Shown piece after piece: positions 18,088-25,020 of a stretch of DNA of 64,000 nt. Position 1 is the stretch's first letter. Every line of letters begins with the position of its first letter. This DNA comes from Hydrogeniiclostridium mannosilyticum (GTDB lineage Bacteria > Bacillota > Clostridia > Oscillospirales > Acutalibacteraceae), in assembly GCF_003268275.1 (NCBI RefSeq), contig NZ_QLYR01000011.1, positions 33,249-97,248 of the forward strand, written 5' to 3'. The notes beneath the pieces are model-generated. The model did not search any database. It worked only from the letters and a program-made list of their open reading frames with translations, and was not told where the DNA came from. The translations under genes and the position numbers were made by a program.

Positions 18088-18714
18088 GTGAAAAATTTTG
18101 TCATTACCATCGCCCGCGGTTATGGCAGTGGCGGGCGTACAATTGGTAGGATGCTTGCCAAGGAGCTGAATATACCATATTATGACCGTGAGCTGCTGCG
18201 GCTGGCCTCGGATCAAAGCGGGATTAACGAAGCGCTCTTCGCCAATGCCGATGAAAAGATTAAGGGAACCCTTTTATTTAAGAAGGCCCGTGCGGCCTAT
18301 ATGGGGGAGTTGATTCCTCCGGACAGTGAGGATTTTGTCTCCAATGACAACCTGTTCAACTTCCAGGCAAAGGTTATTCGCGACCTGGCGGCAACAGAAT
18401 CCTGCGTGATTGTGGGCCGCTGTGCGGATTTTGTGCTGAGGGGCCAGCCCAATGTCCTGCGGCTGTTTGTACATGCTCCGTTTGATTACTGCGTTGAGCG
18501 GGCCCAGGAGGTTCACCCTTCCTTGTCCAGGGAGGAGGTTAAAAAGCTGATTATCCGCACGGATAAACGGCGGGCAGATTACTACCAGTACTTTACAGGG
18601 AAAAACTGGAGGGACGCCGATAATTATGACCTGTGCATAAACAGCAGCCTGATGAGCTGGGAAAAATCTGTAGCGCTGGTGAAGGCTTTTCGGGACATTA
18701 ATCTGGCCCCCTAA
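18088..18714 (+). CDS. Cytidylate kinase-like family protein
   Basis: 208-residue P-loop kinase of the cytidylate-kinase-like family (PF13189). The P-loop ARGYGSGGRTIG is at residues 7-18, followed by YYDRELLRLAS. A VIVGRCADFVL segment and the lid-like RTDKRRADYYQYFTG are also present. Members are common in Firmicutes beside or instead of true Cmk, and their real substrate is largely untested. The start is GTG 18088, 7 nt after CGGAGG; the longer open frame from 18052 would lie on the promoter itself. It is followed by a strong terminator. Confidence 0.85.
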   Translation: MKNFVITIARGYGSGGRTIGRMLAKELNIPYYDRELLRLASDQSGINEALFANADEKIKGTLLFKKARAAYMGELIPPDSEDFVSNDNLFNFQAKVIRDLAATESCVIVGRCADFVLRGQPNVLRLFVHAPFDYCVERAQEVHPSLSREEVKKLIIRTDKRRADYYQYFTGKNWRDADNYDLCINSSLMSWEKSVALVKAFRDINLAP

Positions 18715-18725
18715 AGCAGCTTCAG

Positions 18726-18756
18726 AAGCACCCGGTAAAAAACCGGGTGCTTTTTT
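18726..18756 (+). terminator. Rho-independent terminator
   Basis: 11-bp stem AAGCACCCGGT/ACCGGGTGCTT (18726-18736 with 18742-18752), loop AAAAA, then a T-run. It ends the kinase transcript. Confidence 0.92.
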
Positions 18757-18766
18757 GAATTTGCTC

Positions 18767-18795
18767 TTGAATTTTGCCGCAGAATCTTTTATAAT
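18767..18795 (+). promoter_or_regulatory. tRNA-Arg promoter
   Basis: TTGAAT at 18767-18772 and TATAAT at 18790-18795, spacing 17 bp, 26 bp before the tRNA. Confidence 0.8.
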
Positions 18796-18821
18796 AATTA
18801 AACATGGTTAAAGTTGAATAT

Positions 18822-18898
18822 GCGCCCGTAGCTCAGTTGGATAGAGCGTTAGACTCCGACTCTAAAGGCCACTGGTTCGAATCCAGCCGGGCGTACCA
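18822..18898 (+). tRNA. tRNA-Arg (anticodon CCG)
   Basis: 77 nt with encoded CCA. Acceptor GCGCCCG pairs with CGGGCGT (one G-T pair). The D-arm is GCTC/GAGC. The anticodon stem TTAGA/TCTAA holds loop CTCCGAC, so the anticodon CCG reads CGG. The variable loop is AGGCC, and the T-arm has loop TTCGAAT with an A-C mismatch at its base pair. It lies directly left of an AT-rich accessory segment, and tRNA 3' ends are common integration points, but no duplicated tRNA end was found downstream. Confidence 0.95.
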
Positions 18899-18972
18899 GT
18901 CGAGAGCCTCGACACGCAATTCGCGTGCGGGGCTTTGTTTTTATCTATAGTCTTGTGCGCGCGCTTATAGTT

Positions 18973-19000
18973 GGCATCTTTTTTGTAGCGTAAACCCACA
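18973..19000. repeat. Dispersed repeat, copy 1
   Basis: GGCATCTTTTTTGTA followed by GCGTAAACCCACA. The same core recurs at 19069-19094 and 20277-20305. Copies 1 and 3 are each followed at once by a terminator-like hairpin and T-run, so the unit is core plus hairpin. Nature unknown. Confidence 0.65.
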
Positions 19001-19034
19001 CCTGCGGTAAGCAAGCTGCGCACCGCAGGTTTTC
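19000..19034 (+). terminator. Hairpin attached to repeat copy 1
   Basis: Stem ACCTGCGGT/ACCGCAGGT (19000-19008 with 19022-19030) followed by TTTTC. It may end read-through from the tRNA. Confidence 0.55.
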
Positions 19035-19068
19035 TATATTTAAAGCTTTTCCGCCCGCATTTGTAGCG

Positions 19069-19094
19069 GGCATCTTTTTTGTAACACGAGCCCA
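19069..19094. repeat. Dispersed repeat, copy 2
   Basis: GGCATCTTTTTTGTAACACG followed by AGCCCA; the first 15 bases match copy 1 exactly. No hairpin follows this copy. Confidence 0.6.
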
Positions 19095-19303
19095 TGAAGG
19101 TTCGGTAGAAATAAATGTACTTTTGTCTGTTTTTACTTCACTTTTTTGATATATTGGAGATGTTTCTAAATTCTCTGTAGTTTGTTTTTGTAAATTTCTT
19201 GTGAATAATTTTCTAAAGTTGCATGGTTCTATGCAACTTTTGCTCGCTTTTTCCCTATTAGTGAAAGGATTTTTTCCTTATCATGAAATAGGAGATGGTT
19301 TAA

Positions 19304-19945
19304 ATGTATATCCAGAAAGCATGTGGTTACGTTTTGCCATATGGTAAGCTATCACCCGTATCGAAATCTTTGCCAGCTCTGCCAGGAGTTAACGGCAGTT
19401 ATCACAAACGATGGTCCGCTTTCCTCGTTGTTCAGAAATCTGCTGTGCCCAGCTGGATTCAGTGGACACACCATTCAGAAGGGAAAACCCATTGTGATGA
19501 GTGTTTAAAGCTAGATGGATGTTGGTTTCTGGAAAGCAAGTCGCCCACGTGGCCGCATCATCCTTTCTGCCACTGTACTTTAGACCCAATTGATTACGCG
19601 GTGGTTTTAATGGATGCAACGACATACAGTGAATACAGTAAATTTGATCCTTACTTATTTGACCCTGACAACGTTTATAAGCATGGAAAGAACAGAGCCT
19701 TTGAAAGCTGGGGCTATACAGTTACCGACGCACGGTGGCTGCAAGCCGAAATAGAAAAGCAGGCTCTTGAAAAGTATATTGCAGGAGATTATACTTTAGG
19801 AAAATTAAATGAGCACGGGCAAAGAATTAACATTAGAGTTACCATTCCAAGAAAAGATGGAACTAGCGAAGTATCGTTTATGGCGGGATGGATGGTAAAG
19901 TCAAACGGTAAGTTGAAATTAAATACGCCATATGGAGGTAAATAG
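19304..19945 (+). CDS. Putative toxin with phage-head-like Cys/His motif and DUF6883-like C-terminus
   Basis: 213 residues, AT-rich and unlike its neighbours. The middle (about residues 63-95) has CDECLKLDGCWF and HHPFCHCTLDP, a Cys/His pattern seen in phage minor-head proteins and in toxins fused to them. The last 70 residues, from AGDYTLGKLNEHGQRINI to MAGWMVKSNGKLKLNTPYGG, resemble the DUF6883 domain found at the C-termini of polymorphic-type toxins. Toxic activity is inferred, and I cannot assign a catalytic residue. There is no secretion signal and the chain begins abruptly, so it may be a toxin tip separated from its carrier. ATG 19304 follows GGAGA by 8 nt. The next gene's ribosome binding site lies inside its 3' end. 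Confidence 0.55.
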   Translation: MYIQKACGYVLPYGKLSPVSKSLPALPGVNGSYHKRWSAFLVVQKSAVPSWIQWTHHSEGKTHCDECLKLDGCWFLESKSPTWPHHPFCHCTLDPIDYAVVLMDATTYSEYSKFDPYLFDPDNVYKHGKNRAFESWGYTVTDARWLQAEIEKQALEKYIAGDYTLGKLNEHGQRINIRVTIPRKDGTSEVSFMAGWMVKSNGKLKLNTPYGGK

Positions 19946-19946
19946 C

Positions 19947-20198
19947 ATGAAAGAAATGGATTGTGTCGAAGTAATTAACGAAAAAGACAGATATGTGAAA
20001 GATGGTGTACACAAAGGGATGCAGGGATGGATCTGTGATCCGGACTTTATTAATGGGACTTGGCTGGTTAACTTTCCGCAATATGGTGAAAAAGATGACA
20101 TCGCAGAAATCCCCATTTTAGAAGAAGATTTAATGCTGCTGCCGAATGGGATGGATGCTCGGGTAAATGAGCGGATCAAAGCGCAGTTTGGGGATTGA
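19947..20198 (+). CDS. Small acidic protein, probable immunity partner
   Basis: 83 residues, acidic, with no membrane segment. It reads as a small SH3-like barrel: MKEMDCVEVINEKDRY, then GVHKGMQGWICDPDF, GTWLVNFPQ and IPILEEDLMLLP. The layout recalls DUF4926-like proteins that sit beside toxin genes. It starts at ATG 19947, 7 nt after GGAGGT, and that site is the last codons of the upstream gene, so the two are translationally linked, as in toxin/immunity pairs. The function is inferred from position and size only. Confidence 0.55.
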   Translation: MKEMDCVEVINEKDRYVKDGVHKGMQGWICDPDFINGTWLVNFPQYGEKDDIAEIPILEEDLMLLPNGMDARVNERIKAQFGD

Positions 20199-20276
20199 TG
20201 CAAACGTATATGTCGCAACAGTTCTTTCGTGATGAGCTCACCAGCCGTTTTTCATTCAGCTGCTTGACCAGAAGCG

Positions 20277-20305
20277 GGCCTCTTTTTTTGTAACCTAAAC
20301 CCACA
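20277..20305. repeat. Dispersed repeat, copy 3
   Basis: GGCCTCTTTTTTTGTAACC followed by TAAACCCACA. It shares the TAAACCCACA end with copy 1 and, like it, runs straight into a hairpin. Confidence 0.65.
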
Positions 20306-20337
20306 TCGGGACGAGTTATGCTCGTTCCGATTTTTTA
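20305..20337 (+). terminator. Terminator attached to repeat copy 3
   Basis: 11-bp stem ATCGGGACGAG/CTCGTTCCGAT (20305-20315 with 20321-20331, one G-T pair) followed by TTTTT. It probably ends the toxin/immunity transcript. Confidence 0.8.
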
Positions 20338-20644
20338 TTTCATAAAAAATTAGTCACCGGATCCGCTGCTCCTCCTTCTCCGCAAAGAGTCACGCCGCGC
20401 CTTTGCTGTTCGCCTGTAGATGCGTTCACAACGCTTTTCGTTTTTACTTTTTTCATAGAAGGTTCCCTCTGTGCAGAGGTCTAAATTGAATAGAATCGGT
20501 GCCTTATATTTCAAAAGATGACAGAAAATTTATAAAATAATTGATTTTTGATGTTTAATATATTAATATAATTTTATTAGAGTTCAATTAATTTATGAAA
20601 TTAGTAGAAAGGGTGTTTCCGATGTTTTAATTATTTGCAATATT

Positions 20645-20773
20645 ATGAGTTGCCGTGGTGTAGTACCTTATTTAGTTACACACAGATGGACCGGGCCTGT
20701 TGAATTTAGAGCGCACGCGTCCAATTGGGGTCTAAGTTCGACTTCAATTAGCGGAACTGTTGATTTAGGCTAA
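20645..20773 (+). CDS. Short peptide-like ORF (42 residues) before the ABC operon
   Basis: Open frame from ATG 20645 to TAA 20773. It begins MSCRGVVPYLVTHRWTG and ends SNWGLSSTSISGTVDLG, rich in Ser, Thr, Gly and Val, with one Cys. No family is recognised. The ATG has no ribosome binding site. A good site (AGAAAGGG) precedes ATG 20622, which is in another frame and stops after ATG TTT TAA; one extra T in the following TTTT run would join it to this frame and add a hydrophobic start (MFLIICNI). It may be a peptide gene with a slipped T-run, a slippage-controlled gene or a decaying one. A 14-bp hairpin separates it from the transporter genes. Confidence 0.35.
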   Translation: MSCRGVVPYLVTHRWTGPVEFRAHASNWGLSSTSISGTVDLG

Positions 20774-20782
20774 GGCTGATAT

Positions 20783-20819
20783 TGTCAGGGAATATTTTTG
20801 GACGGAATATTCCCTGACA
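20783..20819 (+). terminator. Attenuator-like hairpin before the ABC operon
   Basis: Perfect 14-bp stem TGTCAGGGAATATT/AATATTCCCTGACA (20783-20796 with 20806-20819), loop TTTGGACGG, no strong T-run after it. It stands between the short ORF and the first permease, as attenuators do between peptide genes and their transport or immunity genes. Confidence 0.6.
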
Positions 20820-20841
20820 CTTAAATAAATGGAGGGCACAA

Positions 20842-21699
20842 ATGGAAAAGCATGGGAATACCGGCATCTTTCGTATGCAGTTGGTTCGCATGGCGACCCG
20901 GGCAGAATTTAAAATTGCTTGTGTATTGAGCTTTTTATTTATCGTATTAGCTTTTGTTGAGGAATGCTGCTCGCAATGGGGCGCCGACCAGTCGGATTTA
21001 TACACGGCGGCATCTGGTTGGGTGGGTAATATTACACAGGTGATGGGGGTCACTTTACAAGCTTTTTATCTGCTGGCAATCTCCTTAATCGCGGCGTTAC
21101 CCTTTGCTGATAGCTTTTTAGAGGATCGGAAAAGCCACAATCTGGCGTCGGTGCTGGTGCGCACAACGTGGGGGGCATACCGCCGGACTGGGATTTTTTT
21201 ATCCTTTGCCGGGGGTTTTTTGGTTATTTTAGCGCCGTTGCTTGTGTCGCAGCTGCTGTCATTTTTATTGTTTCCCGCTACAGGAGGGAAAATAGAAGGT
21301 TATGCTAGTTGGGGTGCGTGGATGTTTTCTCCTACATTATCGGAGGCCTACGTGTTTCCATATTTGCTGCTGAACCACCCTTACCTCCATAATCTTGTTT
21401 TCATATTCTATGCTTCTCTGTTCGGGGGCATGAACGCGGTAGCCTCTTACTTGCTTTCTTTATTAGGTGTTCATAAAAAACTGTTGGTTTTGGGCCTGCC
21501 TGCTGTTTTTTGGTTGTGCTATGATTTGCTCCTTACATTTATCAATCCCTCTTTGATTTTCGAGATCTACTTATACCCGAATGACAGCGTTTTTAAACAA
21601 CCATGGTTTTTCTTCGCCCTACCGCTCTGTATGCTGGCGGTTCTACTGCTTGGCGCCGCCGCGGCTAAAAGGTACAGAACGGAGGCGGCGCTGCAATGA
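20842..21699 (+). CDS. ABC-2-type membrane permease subunit
   Basis: 285 residues with about six hydrophobic segments (for example FLFIVLAFVEECC, FYLLAISLIAALPFADSFL, FLVILAPLLVSQLLSFLLF, and a last one near 255-275). The topology matches the ABC-2 export permeases of bacteriocin-immunity and antibiotic-export systems, though sequence identity to a named family is not evident. ATG 20842 follows GGAGGGC. It overlaps the next permease gene by 4 nt (ATGA). It is the first of five tightly packed genes. Confidence 0.65.
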   Translation: MEKHGNTGIFRMQLVRMATRAEFKIACVLSFLFIVLAFVEECCSQWGADQSDLYTAASGWVGNITQVMGVTLQAFYLLAISLIAALPFADSFLEDRKSHNLASVLVRTTWGAYRRTGIFLSFAGGFLVILAPLLVSQLLSFLLFPATGGKIEGYASWGAWMFSPTLSEAYVFPYLLLNHPYLHNLVFIFYASLFGGMNAVASYLLSLLGVHKKLLVLGLPAVFWLCYDLLLTFINPSLIFEIYLYPNDSVFKQPWFFFALPLCMLAVLLLGAAAAKRYRTEAALQ

Positions 21700-22397
21700 C
21701 ACGGGAATATCTGCGGCTGCTAACCAAGCGCTGCAGCCAATGGTTGTTTCTAGTTTCTTTGCTGGTGATACAAGGAGCCGAGTGCCTGAGTACGCCATAT
21801 GGAGAAAATGCGGCCGAGGCCTTCATGTCTATTCGTAGCCTTAATAAATTTGGACTTTTATTTACCCCGCTGTTCTGCCTTTGGAATACGCCTGTTTATC
21901 AGGTGTGCAGCGAGACAAAGCTGACGGTGCGCATGGAGTCGCCCTTCGGGTACATTGCCTGTTATGCCCGGCTGTCGGCAGTGAGCTCGCTGTTGTACGT
22001 GTTTATGTCCAACTGTATAGCGGTACCCCGGGCACTGCTTTTTGCTGGGAGTGCGGAAGGCGGAGAAAAATTATTGCCGCTGCTGTTTCTTCAGCTGCTC
22101 TTTTACATGAATTGCTCGCTGATTTTTTATTTGGTTTCAGTTATTGGCGGCGGTAAAACTTATCTGGGCTTTTTGGCTGTTGTTGGCTATGGTGTGCTGG
22201 ATTATGCGGTCTCCAATTTAACGTGGTTTTTTGTTTCGACTTTCTATGTTGTGTGCAGCCCGGAGGTTTTTCAGAGCCCGCCGCTGCTGCTGCGCAATTT
22301 TTCGGTGCTAACCGGCACCCTTTTGTGCCTGATATTGATTGATGTTTTTGCAACGGATAGGCGGGATTTTATGGAGCGGGGAAAAGCGGATGCTTAG
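21696..22397 (+). CDS. Membrane permease subunit of the same operon
   Basis: 233 residues with about six membrane segments. No recognisable family motif. The hydrophobic pattern resembles the first permease but shorter, and the two may form a heteromeric channel. The start codon overlaps the previous stop (ATGA), and its end overlaps the third permease by 8 nt. It is rich in Cys and aromatic residues at the membrane borders (FTPLFCLWNTPVYQVC near residue 60). Confidence 0.6.
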   Translation: MTREYLRLLTKRCSQWLFLVSLLVIQGAECLSTPYGENAAEAFMSIRSLNKFGLLFTPLFCLWNTPVYQVCSETKLTVRMESPFGYIACYARLSAVSSLLYVFMSNCIAVPRALLFAGSAEGGEKLLPLLFLQLLFYMNCSLIFYLVSVIGGGKTYLGFLAVVGYGVLDYAVSNLTWFFVSTFYVVCSPEVFQSPPLLLRNFSVLTGTLLCLILIDVFATDRRDFMERGKADA

Positions 22398-23151
22398 AAA
22401 GCGATGGTTATGGAAAACGTTTCTGGCTGCCGCCGTTTATGGCTTTTTGCCTTGCTGGGCGGCATTGCTGCGGCATGGCGAGAATTTAAATGAGTTTATA
22501 CTCTATGTCCTGGGCGGAAAGATCTTCTCACCGCTGAATAACCCGCCGGTGCTGCTGTTCGCATTCATTCCCACGGTGCTGCTGCTTTTTTTATTCAGTG
22601 ATTTTATTTCCGGGGATTTTGAAGCGATGGCTGTTTATATTCTGACCCGCGCGCCGCGCCCAATGCGCTGCTTTGGTCCCAAGCTGCTGTACCTGGCGGG
22701 GTGCATTGCGCTTTACAGCGTTTTAGGAGCGGCGGCATCCCTATGTGCCGGCTTGGCATCGGGCGCATCGCCGGAGGAATTCAACTGGCGGATGTTTACC
22801 GTAGAGGTAATATTGTTTTTCTTAAATAACCTGATGCTGGTTGGTCTGGTCAGCATCAGTGCGCTGAAAACCGGAAGCTTCTACGCCTTTTTGGCGGTAG
22901 CGGCTCTGCATGTAATTAGCATTCTGGCGGCGACCTTTTCCAGCGGCTTTCTGAAAGAGCTTTTTTGTTATGCCAACCCGTTTTGTCAAGGGATATATGC
23001 CTGGCATGAAGAAGCGTCTGCCGGATTTTATGAACCGCATGGAAAAACGGTGTTTCCGCCTGCCTTTTATTCCGTAGTCTATTTACTGCTCATAGCGGGC
23101 GTAGAATATTTGGCCCTTCGGCATTATCTGAAGCGGGCTGATTTTTTTTAA
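22390..23151 (+). CDS. Third membrane permease subunit of the operon
   Basis: 253 residues with about six membrane segments. A longer open frame begins at 22339, but ATG 22390 (MLRKRWLWKTFLAAA) is the sensible start for a membrane protein, beginning with a basic cluster before the first helix, and it overlaps the previous gene only slightly. PTVLLLFLFSDFISGDFE followed by TRAPRPMRCFGPKLLYL resembles the coupling-helix zone of ABC-2 permeases. It ends 14 bp before the ATPase gene. Confidence 0.6.
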   Translation: MLRKRWLWKTFLAAAVYGFLPCWAALLRHGENLNEFILYVLGGKIFSPLNNPPVLLFAFIPTVLLLFLFSDFISGDFEAMAVYILTRAPRPMRCFGPKLLYLAGCIALYSVLGAAASLCAGLASGASPEEFNWRMFTVEVILFFLNNLMLVGLVSISALKTGSFYAFLAVAALHVISILAATFSSGFLKELFCYANPFCQGIYAWHEEASAGFYEPHGKTVFPPAFYSVVYLLLIAGVEYLALRHYLKRADFF

Positions 23152-23165
23152 AGGGGTGGAGGAAG

Positions 23166-23834
23166 ATGGATCAGATTATTGTACGTAATGTGACAAAAGA
23201 AATAAAAGGAGCGCTGGTGCTGGATCATATCAACCTGGAGCTGGACCGTGGCGGCATATACGGCTTTATTGGAGTGAACGGCTCGGGTAAAACCATGCTT
23301 TTTCGGGCAATTTGCGGTTTGATCCGTCTGACCGAGGGCGAGGTGGAGGTCTTTTCAAAAAAGCTCCGGGAGGATGTGACTTTTCCGGAAAGCCTGGGCG
23401 TTATGCTTGAATCCGTAGGCTTCTGGGATGAGTACACCGGGTTTGAAAACCTGCGCCTGCTGTCTAAAATCAGAAGGGTAATCGGAGACAACGAAATCCG
23501 CCATGCCATTACGCGGGTGGGGCTGAATCCAGACGACCGGCGCACCTATAAAAAATATAGCTTGGGCATGAAGCAACGCCTAGGTATTGCTGAGGCCATT
23601 ATGGAAAGGCCGGAGCTGTTGGTGCTGGACGAACCGACAAACGCCTTGGATGAAGACGGTGTGGAGCGGGTGCGCTCAATTCTCCGGGAGGAGCGGGACC
23701 GCGGCGCGACCATCCTGCTGGCTAGCCATAACAAGGAGGATATCGCTGCTTTATGCGACCGGATTTTTAAGATGGCGGAGGGACGGCTGGCAGAGGTTAT
23801 GGACAGTCAGGCGAAACCGGAAGGGGAGGCGTAA
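23166..23834 (+). CDS. ABC transporter ATP-binding protein
   Basis: 222-residue nucleotide-binding domain. Walker A GVNGSGKTM is at residues 37-45, the Q-loop region follows, the signature YSLGMKQRLGIAEA is at about 131-144, Walker B LLVLDEPTNALD at about 152-163, and the H-loop SHNKED near 190. The signature has SLGMK rather than LSGGQ, as is common in ABC-2/bacitracin-type exporters. It powers the three permeases encoded just upstream. ATG 23166 follows GGGGTGGAGG by a few bases. Confidence 0.9.
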   Translation: MDQIIVRNVTKEIKGALVLDHINLELDRGGIYGFIGVNGSGKTMLFRAICGLIRLTEGEVEVFSKKLREDVTFPESLGVMLESVGFWDEYTGFENLRLLSKIRRVIGDNEIRHAITRVGLNPDDRRTYKKYSLGMKQRLGIAEAIMERPELLVLDEPTNALDEDGVERVRSILREERDRGATILLASHNKEDIAALCDRIFKMAEGRLAEVMDSQAKPEGEA

Positions 23835-23839
23835 AGGGG

Positions 23840-24601
23840 ATGAGACGTTTTTTACAAAGACAAGGTCCCTGGTTAATAATTTGCGTGCTGCTGCTAGGCT
23901 GTGTGCTGCTGGGGTTAGCAACTCGGGCCAGCTTCACAGATGTGGCGCAAGATCCGAATCTCGGCAAAGCGGTTTATTGGTATAACAGTGATATTACACC
24001 GCAGACGCTGGAGGATTCCGCACAGAATTTAATGAAACAAAGTAAATTGATAGCTGTGGTAAGATATCAAGGAGAACAAGATTATACAAATCAAACATTT
24101 CTTACCAAGGCGGAAGTGGTTTCTGTTTACCAGGGAGATGCTTCTCTGGAGGGAGATCACATCTTAATCTATGAGCCGGTGCGGCTATACTATTCACCGG
24201 CGCATGAATGGCTCCATGATGCGGAGGTCTATCAATTTATAGGAAAGATACCAGGAGCGGAGGCTGATGATAGATTTGTAAATGGCTTTCCGAAAACAGA
24301 GCCGATGTGTTACCATGCGCCGATGCAGGAAGGCCGGGAATATCTAGTTTTCCTGACGCCCAAGGAATATCCTAAGGAATCTCCGCTATATCAGCAGCAG
24401 GAGGAATATAACTATGTAGAAAGCATCTATGCCCTGCTGGATTTGTCTGCACAGCCGGAAAATTTTATGCCTGCTCCGGAGTTGATTCTGCTGGAGGAAG
24501 CCGCCGAATATCCTGTACTGCTGATGAATGAGGCGGAGCTGGAGCGTTATATACGGAATCGGGAAGAAATTATCAATTCCGTTCTTGGTGACGGCCATTA
24601 G
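23840..24601 (+). CDS. Membrane-anchored extracytoplasmic protein of the ABC operon
   Basis: 253 residues. One N-terminal membrane segment (WLIICVLLLGCVLLGLA, residues 11-27) is preceded by basic residues, with the remainder outside the cell. No lipobox of good quality is seen. The body contains LIAVVRYQGE, then AEVVSVYQGDASLEGDHILIY, a beta-rich pattern found in uncharacterised secreted proteins of Firmicutes. It begins 5 bp after the ATPase gene and so is part of the transporter, perhaps as an immunity or substrate-capture protein; that is inference. It is followed by a terminator. Confidence 0.6.
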   Translation: MRRFLQRQGPWLIICVLLLGCVLLGLATRASFTDVAQDPNLGKAVYWYNSDITPQTLEDSAQNLMKQSKLIAVVRYQGEQDYTNQTFLTKAEVVSVYQGDASLEGDHILIYEPVRLYYSPAHEWLHDAEVYQFIGKIPGAEADDRFVNGFPKTEPMCYHAPMQEGREYLVFLTPKEYPKESPLYQQQEEYNYVESIYALLDLSAQPENFMPAPELILLEEAAEYPVLLMNEAELERYIRNREEIINSVLGDGH

Positions 24602-24647
24602 GAATAAATCAGCGGGCATTCTTTATTTTGGTGAAGCCCGAATAATA

Positions 24648-24696
24648 AAAAACAGGCCTTGTAATCCCGTTCGCAGGAGACAAGGCCTGTTTTTAT
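24648..24696 (+). terminator. Terminator of the ABC operon
   Basis: 15-bp stem AAAAACAGGCCTTGT/ACAAGGCCTGTTTTT (24648-24662 with 24680-24694) with a 17-nt loop. Confidence 0.85.
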
Positions 24697-24701
24697 CTGT
24701 A

Positions 24702-24750
24702 TATATATTAATCGTAGCCAAAATCCATTTTTGGCTACGATTAATATATA
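24702..24750. repeat. 22-bp perfect inverted repeat
   Basis: Arms 24702-24723 and 24729-24750 are fully complementary, with a 5-nt loop (TCCAT). AT-rich outside and GTAGCC/GGCTAC inside. No T-run follows, and a good terminator already lies 8 bp upstream, so its purpose is not termination alone. Confidence 0.9.
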
Positions 24751-25020
24751 ACATACCATATCCGAAAAAATAAGTCTAGTCTTTTTTTAAATATTTGTTA
24801 TGATGAGGATAGCGAACCGGGCCGGTGGCAGGAAGCCGTGTTTTGTCCACCGGCGCTGGCTGACCGGATCGCCGGTGGGCATGTTGCCGTGAAAGCGCGG
24901 ATTTTTACAGCGTTTTTTCACGAAGCAAGGCGGGCAGGCTGATTTTTGACCCAGGATTACTGCCCAAAGCCTAAGTTCAAAAAAAGGGAGAAACGGATCT
25001 GATCGTGTAAGGAGGTTTAC

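Larger units (their letters stand above)
18899..19303. other. AT-rich intergenic region with repeat copies
   Basis: No gene is supported. A minus-strand open frame (18862-19095) crosses the tRNA and repeat copies and is rejected. The region contains two copies of a TTTTTTGTA-type repeat, one 9-bp terminator-like hairpin, and an AT-rich stretch before the putative toxin gene. Confidence 0.6.
20199..20644. other. AT-rich region with repeat copy 3 and possible promoter
   Basis: No gene is seen. It contains repeat copy 3 with its terminator, then about 200 bases of falling GC ending in an AT-rich block (20541-20600). There TTGATT at 20541 and TATAAT at 20567 lie 20 bp apart, a poorly spaced but possible promoter for the downstream operon. 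AGAAAGGG at 20606-20613 is a clear ribosome binding site for ATG 20622, which meets a stop after two codons. Confidence 0.5.
24602..25020. other. Intergenic region before the HelD-type helicase gene
   Basis: Holds the ABC-operon terminator, a 22-bp perfect inverted repeat, and then a GC-rich leader (about 24810-24960) that can fold: GCCGGTGG pairs with CCACCGGC across about 18 bases, with a further CGCCGGTGGGC alternative partner. TATGAT at 24799-24804 may be a -10 box, but the -35 is poor. No gene seen. Confidence 0.5.

Noticed and set aside
18088-18714. True cytidylate kinase (cmk)
   Set aside because: P-loop and lid fit the cytidylate-kinase-like family, but the sequence lacks the usual Cmk N-terminal IAIDGPAGSGKS form, so no cmk symbol is given.
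18862-19095. 77-codon minus-strand frame with YKKDA repeats
   Set aside because: Covers the tRNA 3' half and repeat copies; it is the translation of repeats and tRNA, not a gene.
18876-20840. Integrated element with attL/attR from the tRNA-Arg 3' end
   Set aside because: No second copy of the tRNA 3' end was found, and no integrase or recombinase gene is present, so integration at this tRNA is not supported.
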